Below, piece by piece: positions 8,000-18,625 of a stretch of 47,778 nucleotides of DNA (its first letter is position 1; the number at the start of each line of letters is the position of its first letter). Both the position numbers and the translations under genes were made by a program. The stretch covers positions 1 to 47,778 of the forward strand of contig NZ_BAZW01000030.1 in assembly GCF_000974365.1 (NCBI RefSeq), written 5' to 3'. This DNA is from Geofilum rubicundum JCM 15548. Lineage in GTDB: Bacteria > Bacteroidota > Bacteroidia > Bacteroidales > Marinilabiliaceae. The notes below the pieces were generated by a model that ran no database searches, was not told where the DNA came from, and worked only from the letters and a program-made list of their open reading frames with translations.

Positions 8000-8899
8000 A
8001 TGTGTTTTAAAATAGCGGTTGTCAGCGGAAAGGGAGGAACGGGCAAGACGACTGTTTCTGTTTCGCTGATGCATTATATGCGCCGAATGCTAAAGGCTTC
8101 GGTGCATCTGGTTGATTGTGATGTGGAAGAACCCAATGATGCCTTGTTTTTCTCTGACAAGGTGCTTGAAGCAAGCAAGCCGATTTATCAGGATATACCT
8201 GAAATTAATACCGATCATTGTTCTTTTTGCCGGCAATGTAGCGACTATTGTGCCTATAATGCCATTGTTGTTATTCCTACGGTGAAGTTTGCGCAGGTTG
8301 AACCGACCCTATGCCACTCTTGTGGTGCTTGTTCTGTGGCCTGTAAGGATGATGCCATTACTTTGCGACAGGAGTTGGTGGGTACGGTTAATCACTATTC
8401 GCTGGGAGATAAGTTGTTATTGTCGGAAGGAGAGTTAAAAGTGGGGTCGGCCATGCAAACCATGCTGATAAAAGCCCTGAAAAAATCGCTCCCTGCATCT
8501 GATGGTATTATCATCTTTGATGCCCCGCCAGGCACTTCCTGCTCGGTGGTGGAGACCATTTCGGATGTGGATTTGGTGGTGGTTGTGGCCGAACCAACGC
8601 CTTTTGGGGTGCATGATATGGAACTGACCATTCAGTTGGTGGAGGACATGGACAAGCCCTACGGAGTTGTGGTCAATAAAGCCGGTCTGGGAACCGATGC
8701 TGTTTACCAGGTTTTGACGGATTATTCTTCGGAGTTGTTCGGCACCATCCCTTTTGATAAAAATTATGCCAAAGGGTATGCCATTGGTCAGTTGACAGGT
8801 GGTGAACAAGGCCGTATGGAAAAATGGTACAAGGCCATTATACAAAATATAGAAAGGAGGATGCTGGCTTATGAAGGAGTTGACCGTGTTGAGTGGTAA
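8000..8899 (+). CDS. MinD-superfamily P-loop ATPase with inserted 2[4Fe-4S] ferredoxin domain (first copy)
   Basis: A 299-residue Mrp/NBP35/NifH-related ATPase. It has the deviant Walker A motif SGKGGTGKTT (residues 9-18), the signature of dimeric MinD/NifH enzymes. Between the first strands and the ATPase core is a bacterial-type ferredoxin with two four-cysteine clusters (CSFCRQCSDYC and CHSCGACSVAC, residues about 74-120). The Walker B-like FDAPPGTSCSVVE follows. Such proteins are thought to use ATP to transfer or reduce iron-sulfur clusters. The gene follows the second NifX gene by 11 bases and overlaps its own paralogue by 29 bases, with an AAAGGAGG ribosome site inside its 3' end serving that gene. 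The pair probably makes a heterodimer; that is inference from the tandem arrangement. Confidence 0.9.
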   Translation: MCFKIAVVSGKGGTGKTTVSVSLMHYMRRMLKASVHLVDCDVEEPNDALFFSDKVLEASKPIYQDIPEINTDHCSFCRQCSDYCAYNAIVVIPTVKFAQVEPTLCHSCGACSVACKDDAITLRQELVGTVNHYSLGDKLLLSEGELKVGSAMQTMLIKALKKSLPASDGIIIFDAPPGTSCSVVETISDVDLVVVVAEPTPFGVHDMELTIQLVEDMDKPYGVVVNKAGLGTDAVYQVLTDYSSELFGTIPFDKNYAKGYAIGQLTGGEQGRMEKWYKAIIQNIERRMLAYEGVDRVEW

Positions 8900-9759
8900 A
8901 GGGGGTACCGGAAAGACATCGGTTACCGCGGCACTGGCTTCAATGGCTACCCATATAGTTTTGTGCGACAATGATGTGGATGCGGCGAACCTTCATTTAC
9001 TGGCTCAGCCTGTTATATTGGAAGAATACCCTTTTTTGAGGATGGCAGGCCAACATTGATGAGGAGTTTTGCGCCGGATGCGGTCTTTGCATGGAAAACT
9101 GCCATTTTGATGCCATTCATTTAACCGATGATGGCAAGTACACTATTAATCCCTATCAATGCGAGGGGTGTCGCCTGTGCGAACGTATTTGTCCGGTCAC
9201 CGCTATTACTTGTTTTCAGAGTAAAAACAACCAATGGTTTGTCTCTGACAGTCGCTTTGGCAAGATGATACATGCCCGAATGGGGCCAGGGGAGGAAAAC
9301 TCCGGTAAATTGGTGACTAAAATTCGCAAGAAGGCACGCGAAGTAGCCCGTGCTGGCCATGCCGACTGGGTCATTAACGACGGTCCTCCGGGTGTGGGTT
9401 GCGCCACCATTTCTTCACTTTCGGGTGTGGATGCCGTGCTTTTGGTGACCGAGCCTTCCAAGTCGGGATGGCACGACGCTGAGCGCTTGATTCAATTGGC
9501 CAAAAAGTTTGAATTGCCGGTATGGGCAATTATTAATAAGCACGATATTAATCCGGACATGTCGGCCCAAATGGAGTTGGCCTTTCAGGCAAAGGGCATT
9601 CCTGTTATCGGCCGTCTGCCCTTTGACGTTGATATGGTTCATTCTATGGTGGCGGGAAAGACCATTGTGGAGTTTGCCCCTGAGGGTGCCATTAGCCAGC
9701 AATTAATGAATGTTTGGCGTACCCTGAATTCCGGGCGTCTGGATCAAAATCCGGTTTAG
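8871..9759 (+). CDS. MinD-superfamily ATPase with ferredoxin domain (second copy, frameshifted)
   Basis: Paralogue of the gene before it. The first frame gives the Walker A strand (LSGKGGTGKTSVTAAL) up to a stop near 9059; the second resumes with the ferredoxin clusters (CAGCGLCMENC and CEGCRLCERIC) and the ATPase core (NDGPPGVGCATISS). Adding one T to the run near 9031-9036 and one G near 9047 joins them as FFEDGRANIDEEF and makes the gene exactly 297 codons, so I treat it as one intact gene with two base-calling gaps. The start overlaps the preceding gene by 29 bases. It ends 25 bases before a bidirectional terminator, closing the DUF134-NifX-MinD operon. The predicted role is ATP-dependent handling of iron-sulfur clusters. 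Confidence 0.82.
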
Positions 9760-9784
9760 CTTTTTTCACTGTTCGTTAGTTTGC

Positions 9785-9826
9785 AAAAAGCCATGGTCTC
9801 CAATATTCAGGAGACCATGGCTTTTT
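9785..9826. terminator. Bidirectional intrinsic terminator
   Basis: A perfect 17-bp inverted repeat, 9785-9801 against 9810-9826, with an 8-base loop. The arms begin with AAAAA and end with TTTTT, so it can terminate both the MinD operon from the left and the ABC-F gene from the right. Confidence 0.92.
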
Positions 9827-9856
9827 ATTATGTTTGACGTGGTGCAGTATTTTTCC

Positions 9857-11781
<1,925 letters not shown>

Positions 11782-12921
11782 ATGTTGATCCTTCTTGTTT
11801 TGTTTTTTTTGGGTATTCCCTTTCTGGTGCTGCATTTGTGTCACCGCTTCCGCTATGTGAATAAGCTGGGAGCCGTGGTGGTGGCTTATATTATCGGGGT
11901 GGTTGTTGGGAATGTGGGAATTTTGCCGGATGGAAGTGCAGGGGTTCAGGAGGCCATGACGTCCCTTACCATTCCGCTGGCCATTCCGCTGATGCTTTTC
12001 TCTACCAGTCTGGCCGATGTATTTAAGCTGGCCAGGGTGACTTTTGTGAGTCTGCTCATTGGTCTGGTAAGTGTGGTCATCATGGTTGTTTCGGGCTATT
12101 TTTTATTTACGGACGACATGACAGAGCCCTGGAAAATGGGTGGACTGCTCATTGGTCTCTACACCGGTGGAACGCCTAATCTGGCCGCGCTCAAGTTGAT
12201 GCTGGATGTGGATGAAACGGTTTATCTGGTGACGCATTCGGCGGATCTGGTGATGGGCGTTTTTTATTTGTTCTTTTTGTTGGCAATGGGTCAACGCTTT
12301 TTTTCAAAATTTCTTCCCAAATCTGTTGTTGCTGAATCTGATAGGCTCACTCACTCGCTGGACGGGCAAGATCCTTATTATGGTATTTTAAAACGTCGTT
12401 TTTTGGTGCCCCTTTCCAAAGGTTTTGTGTTATCTGTTTTGGTGGTGGGGATATCAGTGGCCATTTCTTTTTTGGTACCTGAGGAGGCTCAAATGGCCGT
12501 CATTATGTTGATGATCACCTCCTTGTCGCTGAGCCTGTCATTCCTGTCACCCGTACGACGCATACCCAAGACCTTCGAACTTGGGATGTACTTTGTGCTG
12601 GTCTTTAGCGTGGTGGTGGCTTCCATGGCCAATGTGGCCACTCTGATGGCGGCTGCCCTGGATGTTCTGTATTATGTGGCCTGGGTGGTATTTGGCTCTT
12701 TAATACTGCAACTTTTGATGTCGCGCCTTTTCAGGGTGGATACCGACACCATGATCATCACATCAACGGCCCTGGTTTGCAGTCCCCCCTTTGTCCCCGT
12801 AGTTGCCGCCGCCCTGCGCAACCGCAGTCTGGTAGTCCCCGGGTTAACCATAGGCATAGTGGGTTATGCCATTGGTAACTATCTGGGATTTTTACTGGCT
12901 ATGCTGCTGCGTTCCTGGTGA
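11782..12921 (+). CDS. DUF819 family membrane protein
   Basis: A protein of about 379 residues with roughly ten hydrophobic helices, matching the DUF819 (YjcL-like) family in length and in sequence blocks such as NKLGAVVVAYIIGVVVGNVG, LTIPLAIPLMLFSTSL and the Gly-rich GLLIGLYTGGTPNLAALK. The family is of unknown function; its fold is related to secondary transporters, so transport of a small solute across the inner membrane is the reasonable guess. I chose the ATG at 11782, which leads directly into the first membrane helix; a TTG 21 bases upstream (11761) is possible, and neither has a clear ribosome site. It stands alone and is convergent with the thioesterase gene. Confidence 0.82.
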   Translation: MLILLVLFFLGIPFLVLHLCHRFRYVNKLGAVVVAYIIGVVVGNVGILPDGSAGVQEAMTSLTIPLAIPLMLFSTSLADVFKLARVTFVSLLIGLVSVVIMVVSGYFLFTDDMTEPWKMGGLLIGLYTGGTPNLAALKLMLDVDETVYLVTHSADLVMGVFYLFFLLAMGQRFFSKFLPKSVVAESDRLTHSLDGQDPYYGILKRRFLVPLSKGFVLSVLVVGISVAISFLVPEEAQMAVIMLMITSLSLSLSFLSPVRRIPKTFELGMYFVLVFSVVVASMANVATLMAAALDVLYYVAWVVFGSLILQLLMSRLFRVDTDTMIITSTALVCSPPFVPVVAAALRNRSLVVPGLTIGIVGYAIGNYLGFLLAMLLRSW

Positions 12922-12930
12922 ACTCCCGGA

Positions 12931-13341
12931 TTATATGTACGGAAGGTTGTTGAGTGCCTGAACGATTTCATCGGAAACGGCCAGACGGCCGTTGATCAGA
13001 CTGGTAGAGGTAATGGTGCCCTTCAGGCATAATTTCTCATCCGGTAAACGGTAAACATCCTGATGGAAAATGTATTTAACGCCTTGCTGTTCTGCTCTTA
13101 AGCGTACAACAAAGCGGTCGCCACTCTTTAGTGAGTTTTTGTAGGCCAGTTCAACTCTGGCAACGACTGCTGCGATGCCGCGACTAAACAGATCGGCAAA
13201 GTCCACACCCACGCTGAGTAAAAACTCGTGGCGGGCATGCTCCAAATAATTCTGATAAACACTGTTGTTAACAATTCCCTGAAGGTCGCATTCGTAATCT
13301 CGCACCTTCATTTCCAGTTGGTAGTGGTATTTTGCACGCAT
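12931..13341 (-). CDS. Hotdog-fold acyl-CoA thioesterase (YbgC/4-hydroxybenzoyl-CoA type)
   Basis: A 136-residue hotdog-fold protein. The active-site region is clear: VRDYECDLQGIVNNSVYQNY, where the aspartate followed by Gly-x-Val-x-Asn is the catalytic signature of the 4-hydroxybenzoyl-CoA thioesterase/YbgC group, then the helix LEHARHEFLLSVG. Such enzymes hydrolyse short or aromatic acyl-CoA in the cytoplasm; the substrate cannot be predicted. The gene starts 14 bases after the stop of the SGNH lipoprotein gene on the same strand, so the two probably share a transcript. It ends nine bases from the convergent DUF819 gene with no clear terminator between. Confidence 0.88.
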   Translation of the reverse strand: MRAKYHYQLEMKVRDYECDLQGIVNNSVYQNYLEHARHEFLLSVGVDFADLFSRGIAAVVARVELAYKNSLKSGDRFVVRLRAEQQGVKYIFHQDVYRLPDEKLCLKGTITSTSLINGRLAVSDEIVQALNNLPYI

Positions 13342-13355
13342 GATTCTAAATCTGC

Positions 13356-14597
13356 TTATTTAAAAAGTGATAAATCTATGTACGCTCCCATGGCTTTGTA
13401 GCCCAATTCATTGGGGTGCAGAAAATCGCCAGTGTGTAAGTCTGGCATCAGGCTACCCGGATTGAAGGGGTTCTGCATGCCTTGATCAAAATCAATGACA
13501 GCATCAAAATGACCACTGTTTCGGATCCAATCATTGATTTTTTGTCGCGCCGGCTCTCTAAATGACGCATAATAGAAGGATTCCCCAAAGGGGAGGATGG
13601 TGGCGCCATAGACTTTGATGTCTTTATTATGCGCCTTCTCAATCATCAGTTTATAGGCATCTATCAGCTGGTCGGCTACCAAATGGGCGGCGGCACTATC
13701 GGGGGTTTGTCCCAGATCGTTCACGCCTATGAGTAGGATGAGCCATTTAACACCTTGCTGGTTCAACACATCTCTCTCGAAACGGTCAATGGCAGCAGGG
13801 CCCAGACAGGCTTTTAAAACACAATTGCCGCCAATACCGTGATTCAAAACGGCCACCTTTTGTGTGCCCGGATTATTTATTAAGCGTTCAGCCAGCACGT
13901 CGGGCCAGCGATTTTGTTGATTGGTGCCGGACCCTCTGCCATCGGTTATGGAATTGCCCAGAATGGCAACGGCACCTGCTGTTTCGGGACTTTTGACATC
14001 TATACCATTGATGACGTACCAGCGGTCCGCTTCAGCGGCCTGAGGAAGTTGAGGGTCTGATGATTTGTTGCCTTCAGCAATGAAGGAGGTGGTTCGGGAC
14101 CCGGGGTGACCGGTTACCTCCTCGGGGGTCTTTCCAAAATAGATGGTGATGGCCAAATCCATTCTGGCTTGGAGGTTAAAGGCGATGGGGTCGGATAGTA
14201 ATGTGGATCCGGCTGCTATAGTGGCTTCTGGAGATTGGTTGAAGGTTAGCTGCTGATCGGTGGAAGCGTCAATAGTACTGCCACCCTTAGAAACGGCGAT
14301 TCTTACTTCCTGGAGGGTGACCGGACTGTTACTGAATTCATTGGAGAATTTGACGCGGAGGGAATCTCCGCCAATCGAAACACGAACAATTTGCCGAAGT
14401 GTGTTGTTGGTCAATCCCGGTTCGGGTGGCATGTTGTGTGGCTCAACCAGTTGGGGCGATGTGGCCCAGGTGCCCACCCAGTTTTGCTCGGAGGCCGGGG
14501 AGCCGCAACTCATTAGCATCAGCGCTGCAGCAAGCGTCCATAAACTAAATTTGTTCTTTAAAGTCGATTTTGTTACAGGGATGTGATTTGATGACAT
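13356..14597 (-). CDS. SGNH/GDSL-family hydrolase lipoprotein
   Basis: A protein of about 413 residues with a lipoprotein signal peptide (LWTLAAALMLMSC, lipobox cysteine near residue 31). An N-terminal beta-rich region (about residues 40-190) precedes the SGNH domain, whose blocks are all visible: block I ILGNSITDGRG with the serine, block II HGIGGN with the glycine, block III LIGVNDLG with the asparagine and block V DFLHPNELGY with the Asp-x-x-His dyad. The combination is seen in secreted carbohydrate or ester hydrolases of Bacteroidota; substrate unknown, acting at the periplasm or outer membrane. I chose the ATG at 14597, since upstream starts (to 14627) add only a charged stub before the signal peptide. 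Possibly first gene of a two-gene unit with the thioesterase. Confidence 0.88.
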   Translation of the reverse strand: MSSNHIPVTKSTLKNKFSLWTLAAALMLMSCGSPASEQNWVGTWATSPQLVEPHNMPPEPGLTNNTLRQIVRVSIGGDSLRVKFSNEFSNSPVTLQEVRIAVSKGGSTIDASTDQQLTFNQSPEATIAAGSTLLSDPIAFNLQARMDLAITIYFGKTPEEVTGHPGSRTTSFIAEGNKSSDPQLPQAAEADRWYVINGIDVKSPETAGAVAILGNSITDGRGSGTNQQNRWPDVLAERLINNPGTQKVAVLNHGIGGNCVLKACLGPAAIDRFERDVLNQQGVKWLILLIGVNDLGQTPDSAAAHLVADQLIDAYKLMIEKAHNKDIKVYGATILPFGESFYYASFREPARQKINDWIRNSGHFDAVIDFDQGMQNPFNPGSLMPDLHTGDFLHPNELGYKAMGAYIDLSLFK

Positions 14598-14662
14598 CTT
14601 TCTGATTTTTAATGCCATAAATGGCACGGTGGCTCTTGTTTTCGACTATAAAGTTAATATAA

Positions 14663-15076
14663 TTAATAATTAGAGAGCCATTCCCATGCTTTTTCGGGGT
14701 CGTAAAAATACTTTAAATCAGTTCCCGGACTCGCTTTCTCTGCCGCACGGGTGGCATCAAAGGAGGCATTGACAAAAAGATTGTTTGGAATAACCAGAGC
14801 GATGCGGGATGGGGGCAGGTCTGAAAATATTTTGTACAAGGGATTTTCATACCCCGGACCTGTTTCAGAAGTGATCAGGTATTGGCAATTGCCCATATTG
14901 GCGAGTATTTTTGGAGGTGCGACTTCTTTAATGTGCGTTCTTATTTGCTCTATATCCGCTGCATGGATTTCGTCCAGAATGTTGCCGCATTCTTTTTTCC
15001 AGGTAATCTGTATGGTTTGCAGCTTTTTGTCATGGTGCATGACCAATTGGTCACTTTCATATATGGGTTGACTCAT
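14663..15076 (-). CDS. SpoIIAA-like/STAS-fold hypothetical protein
   Basis: A 137-residue soluble protein. It resembles the SpoIIAA-like group in its strand-helix order: YESDQLVMHHDKKLQTIQIT, then KILANMGNCQYLITSET, then a C-terminal FYDPEKAWEWLSNY of the kind that ends many such proteins. I could not place a specific function. The ATG at 15076 fits the family; a longer frame would run back into the universal stress protein. It starts 25 bases after the stop of that gene on the same strand, so it is almost certainly its operon partner and part of the same stress response. Confidence 0.6.
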   Translation of the reverse strand: MSQPIYESDQLVMHHDKKLQTIQITWKKECGNILDEIHAADIEQIRTHIKEVAPPKILANMGNCQYLITSETGPGYENPLYKIFSDLPPSRIALVIPNNLFVNASFDATRAAEKASPGTDLKYFYDPEKAWEWLSNY

Positions 15077-15101
15077 ATCGGTGTTGGTTTGGTTTAAAAA
15101 C

Positions 15102-15956
15102 TTAATGAATTTTGGTGATAAAAACCGGAATGTCCGCTTCTTTGATGATGTCCTGTGTGCTACTTCCAAAAATAAGTTTCTTTATTTTTCCCTTGCCCTG
15201 TGAAAGAACAGCGATCATGTCGGGATTGTTTTTTCTGACAAAGCCTTGTATGCCCTCCTCTAGTGTATGGCTGCTAACTACGCTGATGGCGTAGTTAGCT
15301 AAATGATATTCTTTGGCTAAATCCCGCATTTTTTCGATGGCTAAATCAGGGGGTGTTTCTCCATCCATATCCACATAGAGAAGGTTAACTCTAGCTTGCA
15401 GGGCTTGGGCAAAATCAGCAATTTTTTCAAGACCACTCTGGTCTTTTTCATTCACGTCGAGGGGAACGACAATTTTGTGAATCTCACTTACCTTGGTGTC
15501 TTCTTTTAGAACAATGGCCGGATAGTCTGTTTTTTTGACAATTTCATCTGAATGGCTGCCAAATATTTGACTCAAAAGGCTGTCCTCATCCCGACTCCCA
15601 ATAACCACTAAGCTGGCTTTAAAGGATTCGATAAGGCTGTTGAGATTTGTTTTACTTTCGTTAAATCGCACAACGGGCTTCACATTTATTTGGGCCGATG
15701 AGTATTTCATGGCTTCTTCGTTCACCAGTAATTGATGTTTTTTCATCAGTTCTGTATTGAACAAATTGACGTTATGGGTGTCATAGGTAGAAATATCTCC
15801 GGTGGTTGAAAAGGTGTGAACCCTGGCCGGAATAATTACATTCAATAAAATTAACTCAGACGCACCCAATTGAGCGGACAGGCCAACTGCAAATTCGGTA
15901 ATTTTGGCCGATAGTTCATCGAGTTCCGTGGAGACCAATATCTTTTGTGTTGCCAT
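15102..15956 (-). CDS. Tandem-domain universal stress protein
   Basis: A protein of about 284 residues with two UspA domains (about 5-145 and 150-284). The second halves carry versions of the ATP-binding signature: GSRDEDSLLSQIFGSHSDEI in domain 1 and FGSSTQDIIKEADIPV in domain 2; the first is the better match to Gly-x2-Gly-x9-Gly-Ser/Thr. USPs bind ATP or AMP and support survival during starvation, low oxygen or redox stress. I prefer the ATG at 15956 (MATQKILVSTEL) over one 24 bases upstream, because the family begins there and the candidate sigma-54 promoter at 16000-16015 would leave almost no leader otherwise. It is divergent from the hybrid kinase and is followed by the SpoIIAA-like gene. 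Confidence 0.9.
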   Translation of the reverse strand: MATQKILVSTELDELSAKITEFAVGLSAQLGASELILLNVIIPARVHTFSTTGDISTYDTHNVNLFNTELMKKHQLLVNEEAMKYSSAQINVKPVVRFNESKTNLNSLIESFKASLVVIGSRDEDSLLSQIFGSHSDEIVKKTDYPAIVLKEDTKVSEIHKIVVPLDVNEKDQSGLEKIADFAQALQARVNLLYVDMDGETPPDLAIEKMRDLAKEYHLANYAISVVSSHTLEEGIQGFVRKNNPDMIAVLSQGKGKIKKLIFGSSTQDIIKEADIPVFITKIH

Positions 15957-15999
15957 TTTCTTCCATTTTACGGTTTTCATCTTTTCTGCCCTTCATTAA

Positions 16000-16015
16000 T
16001 GCTAAATCCATACCA
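16000..16015 (-). promoter_or_regulatory. Candidate sigma-54 promoter of the universal stress protein gene
   Basis: Minus strand TGGTATGGATTTAGCA: GG and GC separated by exactly ten bases, as in the -24/-12 class (consensus TGGCAC, five bases, TTGCA). It matches the osmC upstream element at 14 of 17 positions. The predicted start near 15990 leaves about 34 bases before the ATG at 15956. Confidence 0.5.
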
Positions 16016-16192
16016 CACATGCTTCATATTTTATGTCGTCTTGTTATTTGTCTGATTGAGTGATATTTAACAGGTGAGTGTTCGTTCAGGTCGGTTTTAG
16101 CTGGGGAAAAAATTCAACAATTCTGATATTGTTTATTAATTTTAAGTGAAATTGATTACCCGAATAAAAACTGTTGAAATAGGGGGTGCCAC

Positions 16193-18493
16193 ATGAAAGA
16201 TTGTATTTTAAACGGAATGCCAAATCCAGTGATCATCTATGATGCTTCCTGGAAAATTAACCGCATCAACCAAACGGCACTGGCTTTATTGGGCTATTCA
16301 GAAGTTGGGGAACTTTTAGGAATGCCTGTTCAGCATATATTATCGAACCGTTCTGCTTTTCCTGGAGAAGATCTGCCAAGCAGACTTAATAGCGATTCCT
16401 CCCTGTCCGCAGGTCCGGGTATTGAAATGGAACATTTGTCAAAAGATGGGAAATGCCTGAGGTTTTTGGCTCAATTTAAGAAGGTGGCGGATGATGAAAA
16501 CCCGGGACACTTCTTTTATTATGAATCTGGATTTTGTCTGGATGAATTGCTGCAAGAGGTCGCCAGTGAGCAACAAAAGAGGCTGGATTACTGGAACCTG
16601 TTAGCTGATAATGTGCCGGGTTTAACGGTTGTGCTCGTCAATAAAGATCTGGATATGGAGTGCAGTTTTGGCCAGAAAAATGCCGATTTTTTTAGGGCGT
16701 CACAGGACTGCGGGAACAAGAGCTTTATGGGCTTGCTTCCACCTGAATTCAAGGCTGTTTTGCAACCTCTGTTTAAAATTGCCCGGGAGGGGACTTCGGT
16801 AAGCAGAGAGTTTTCATATAGAGATGATTTTTTTACCATTACCCTGGATCCGCTTATGGATGAGAATGGACAATTTTTGTGTGTGGTGGTGGTGCAAAAC
16901 ATTACTGAAACCAAGTTGGTGGAAAAGAAACTGATGCTCTCAAAAGAGGAGGCGGAAGATGCCAATGAGGCCAAGAGTGATTTTGTGGCCAAGATGTCCC
17001 ATGAGATTAGAACGCCTCTGAACGCCATTATTGGTTTTTCCGACCAGCTCAAAAGAACCCGGCTGACCAATAAACAGTCTGATTATTTGGATATTGTAAA
17101 TAATTCATCCCAACATCTATTGTCAATAGTTGAAGATATTCTTGTCCTTTCAAAGGTGGAGTCCGGTCAGATTCAGGTGGAACCTGAGCCTTTTAAGGTT
17201 GGTATTGTACTGAAAACGGTTCATGATATCCTGGGACACCGGATTTTAAAAAAGGATCTGGCCTTTAAAAGGCAATCGGATATTCCTGAAGATGAGGTCC
17301 TATTGGGTGATGTGGCAAAATTGCGACAAATCCTGATAAACCTGATGAGTAATTCCATCAAGTTTACACACCAAGGGAGAATAGTGCTGTCTTGCTCAAC
17401 CATCCATAATACGGCCAAGAGACGTACCATTCGTTTTGATGTTTCCGACTCGGGCATTGGTATTTCCCGGAAGGAGTTGAAGTTTATCTTTGAACCCTTT
17501 CATCAGATTGATAACTCATTAAGCAGGAGTTATTTCGGGTCTGGGCTGGGGTTGACCATTTGCAAAGAGTTGGTCCGATCCCTGGGAGGCGAGATTAGTG
17601 TCTCAAGTACCTTGAAAAAGGGTTCGACCTTCTCGTTTACCCTTTCGTTTGAAAAATCCCAAAAACCCTATATGGAGCATCGGAGTTTAAGTTCCAAGGT
17701 CCATAAAGATTTTTTCAAAAACCTCAATATTCTTTTTGTTGATGATGACCCCATTAATCGAATGCTGGGGGAAATTATTCTCAAAAAGTATAAGGCCAAG
17801 GTTGTTTTTGCCAAGACGGGACAAGAAGCGATCAGGCGATACAAACCCGGAAATTTTCAAATAGTGTTGCTCGACATTAATATGCCTGAATTGAATGGCA
17901 TTGAGGTGGCCAAACAATTAAGAGAAATGGAGGGACATTCGAAGTGCAGGCAGCCAGCAACAATAATTGCTATGACCGCCAACGCATTGCAAAGGCATAT
18001 AAAAAAATACATTCAATCGGGCATGGATGATTTTATTCTTAAGCCTTTTACGGAAGAAAATCTCTATCAGAAGATTGCCTTGCATGCCAGTGGCACCAAA
18101 GATGACGGGAATCATGACTTTTATGACGAAGCAGGCAGTTCTGCGACGGAAGGAGAAGATTTGGAGGGGCTTTTGAAATTTACGAAGGGCGATAAGGATT
18201 TTACCCTATTGATGTTGACGACCTTTATGGACAATAGCTCCAATTTGTTGCGTCAAATTAAATTTGATTTTGAAAGAAATGATTATCCTTCCATTGGCGA
18301 ATCGGCTCACCGGCTTCTTCCATCTATGGAACAGTTGGGTTTTCATAACACCAATAAACTTTTAAAAAGCATCGAGAGGAGGTATCTGAGAAAGGAATCT
18401 TTTAAAAAGGATCCTCAATTGGTCGAAAAGGCCATTGGTGAAATAGCCAAGTGCATCGCCTCTGTCAAAGAAAGCATGGAGGCCATAAAATAG
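16193..18493 (+). CDS. Soluble hybrid histidine kinase (PAS-PAS-HisKA-HATPase-REC-HPt)
   Basis: A 766-residue signalling protein without membrane helices. Order: PAS domain (about 5-120, PVIIYDASWKINRINQTALA), a second PAS-like sensor (about 135-245), HisKA with H-box KMSHEIRTPLNAIIGF (His near residue 269), HATPase with N-box LMSNSIKF and G-boxes DSGIGI and GSGLGL, a receiver (ILFVDDDPINRMLG; phospho-acceptor Asp near 560 in LLDINMPELNG) and an HPt domain (His near 705 in SAHRLLPS). It can therefore run a four-step phosphorelay. With no transmembrane segment it senses something inside the cell; haem or flavin cannot be told by eye. The sigma-54 activator gene lies 132 bases downstream and is the obvious output. 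The stress protein gene is transcribed divergently. Confidence 0.92.
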   Translation: MKDCILNGMPNPVIIYDASWKINRINQTALALLGYSEVGELLGMPVQHILSNRSAFPGEDLPSRLNSDSSLSAGPGIEMEHLSKDGKCLRFLAQFKKVADDENPGHFFYYESGFCLDELLQEVASEQQKRLDYWNLLADNVPGLTVVLVNKDLDMECSFGQKNADFFRASQDCGNKSFMGLLPPEFKAVLQPLFKIAREGTSVSREFSYRDDFFTITLDPLMDENGQFLCVVVVQNITETKLVEKKLMLSKEEAEDANEAKSDFVAKMSHEIRTPLNAIIGFSDQLKRTRLTNKQSDYLDIVNNSSQHLLSIVEDILVLSKVESGQIQVEPEPFKVGIVLKTVHDILGHRILKKDLAFKRQSDIPEDEVLLGDVAKLRQILINLMSNSIKFTHQGRIVLSCSTIHNTAKRRTIRFDVSDSGIGISRKELKFIFEPFHQIDNSLSRSYFGSGLGLTICKELVRSLGGEISVSSTLKKGSTFSFTLSFEKSQKPYMEHRSLSSKVHKDFFKNLNILFVDDDPINRMLGEIILKKYKAKVVFAKTGQEAIRRYKPGNFQIVLLDINMPELNGIEVAKQLREMEGHSKCRQPATIIAMTANALQRHIKKYIQSGMDDFILKPFTEENLYQKIALHASGTKDDGNHDFYDEAGSSATEGEDLEGLLKFTKGDKDFTLLMLTTFMDNSSNLLRQIKFDFERNDYPSIGESAHRLLPSMEQLGFHNTNKLLKSIERRYLRKESFKKDPQLVEKAIGEIAKCIASVKESMEAIK

Positions 18494-18625
18494 ATTTTCG
18501 CCGGAATTTTTTTATGCTTATATTTAGGTTATTAAGTATATAGCAAAGGAGGATGACCGCCAGCTTGTTTCTCTGAAAAGCAGAGGCAGCCTATCTGACC
18601 AAATTAATTAAACAAATTTTTATAA

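Noticed and set aside
16081..16192. Sigma-54 promoter for the hybrid kinase (AGGTCGGTTTTAGC)
   Set aside because: GG and GC are nine bases apart, which the -24/-12 class does not tolerate.
18541..18600. GC-rich stretch between the kinase and activator genes as a riboswitch
   Set aside because: Only a short AAGGAGG-like sequence and weak hairpin; no known fold could be matched by eye.
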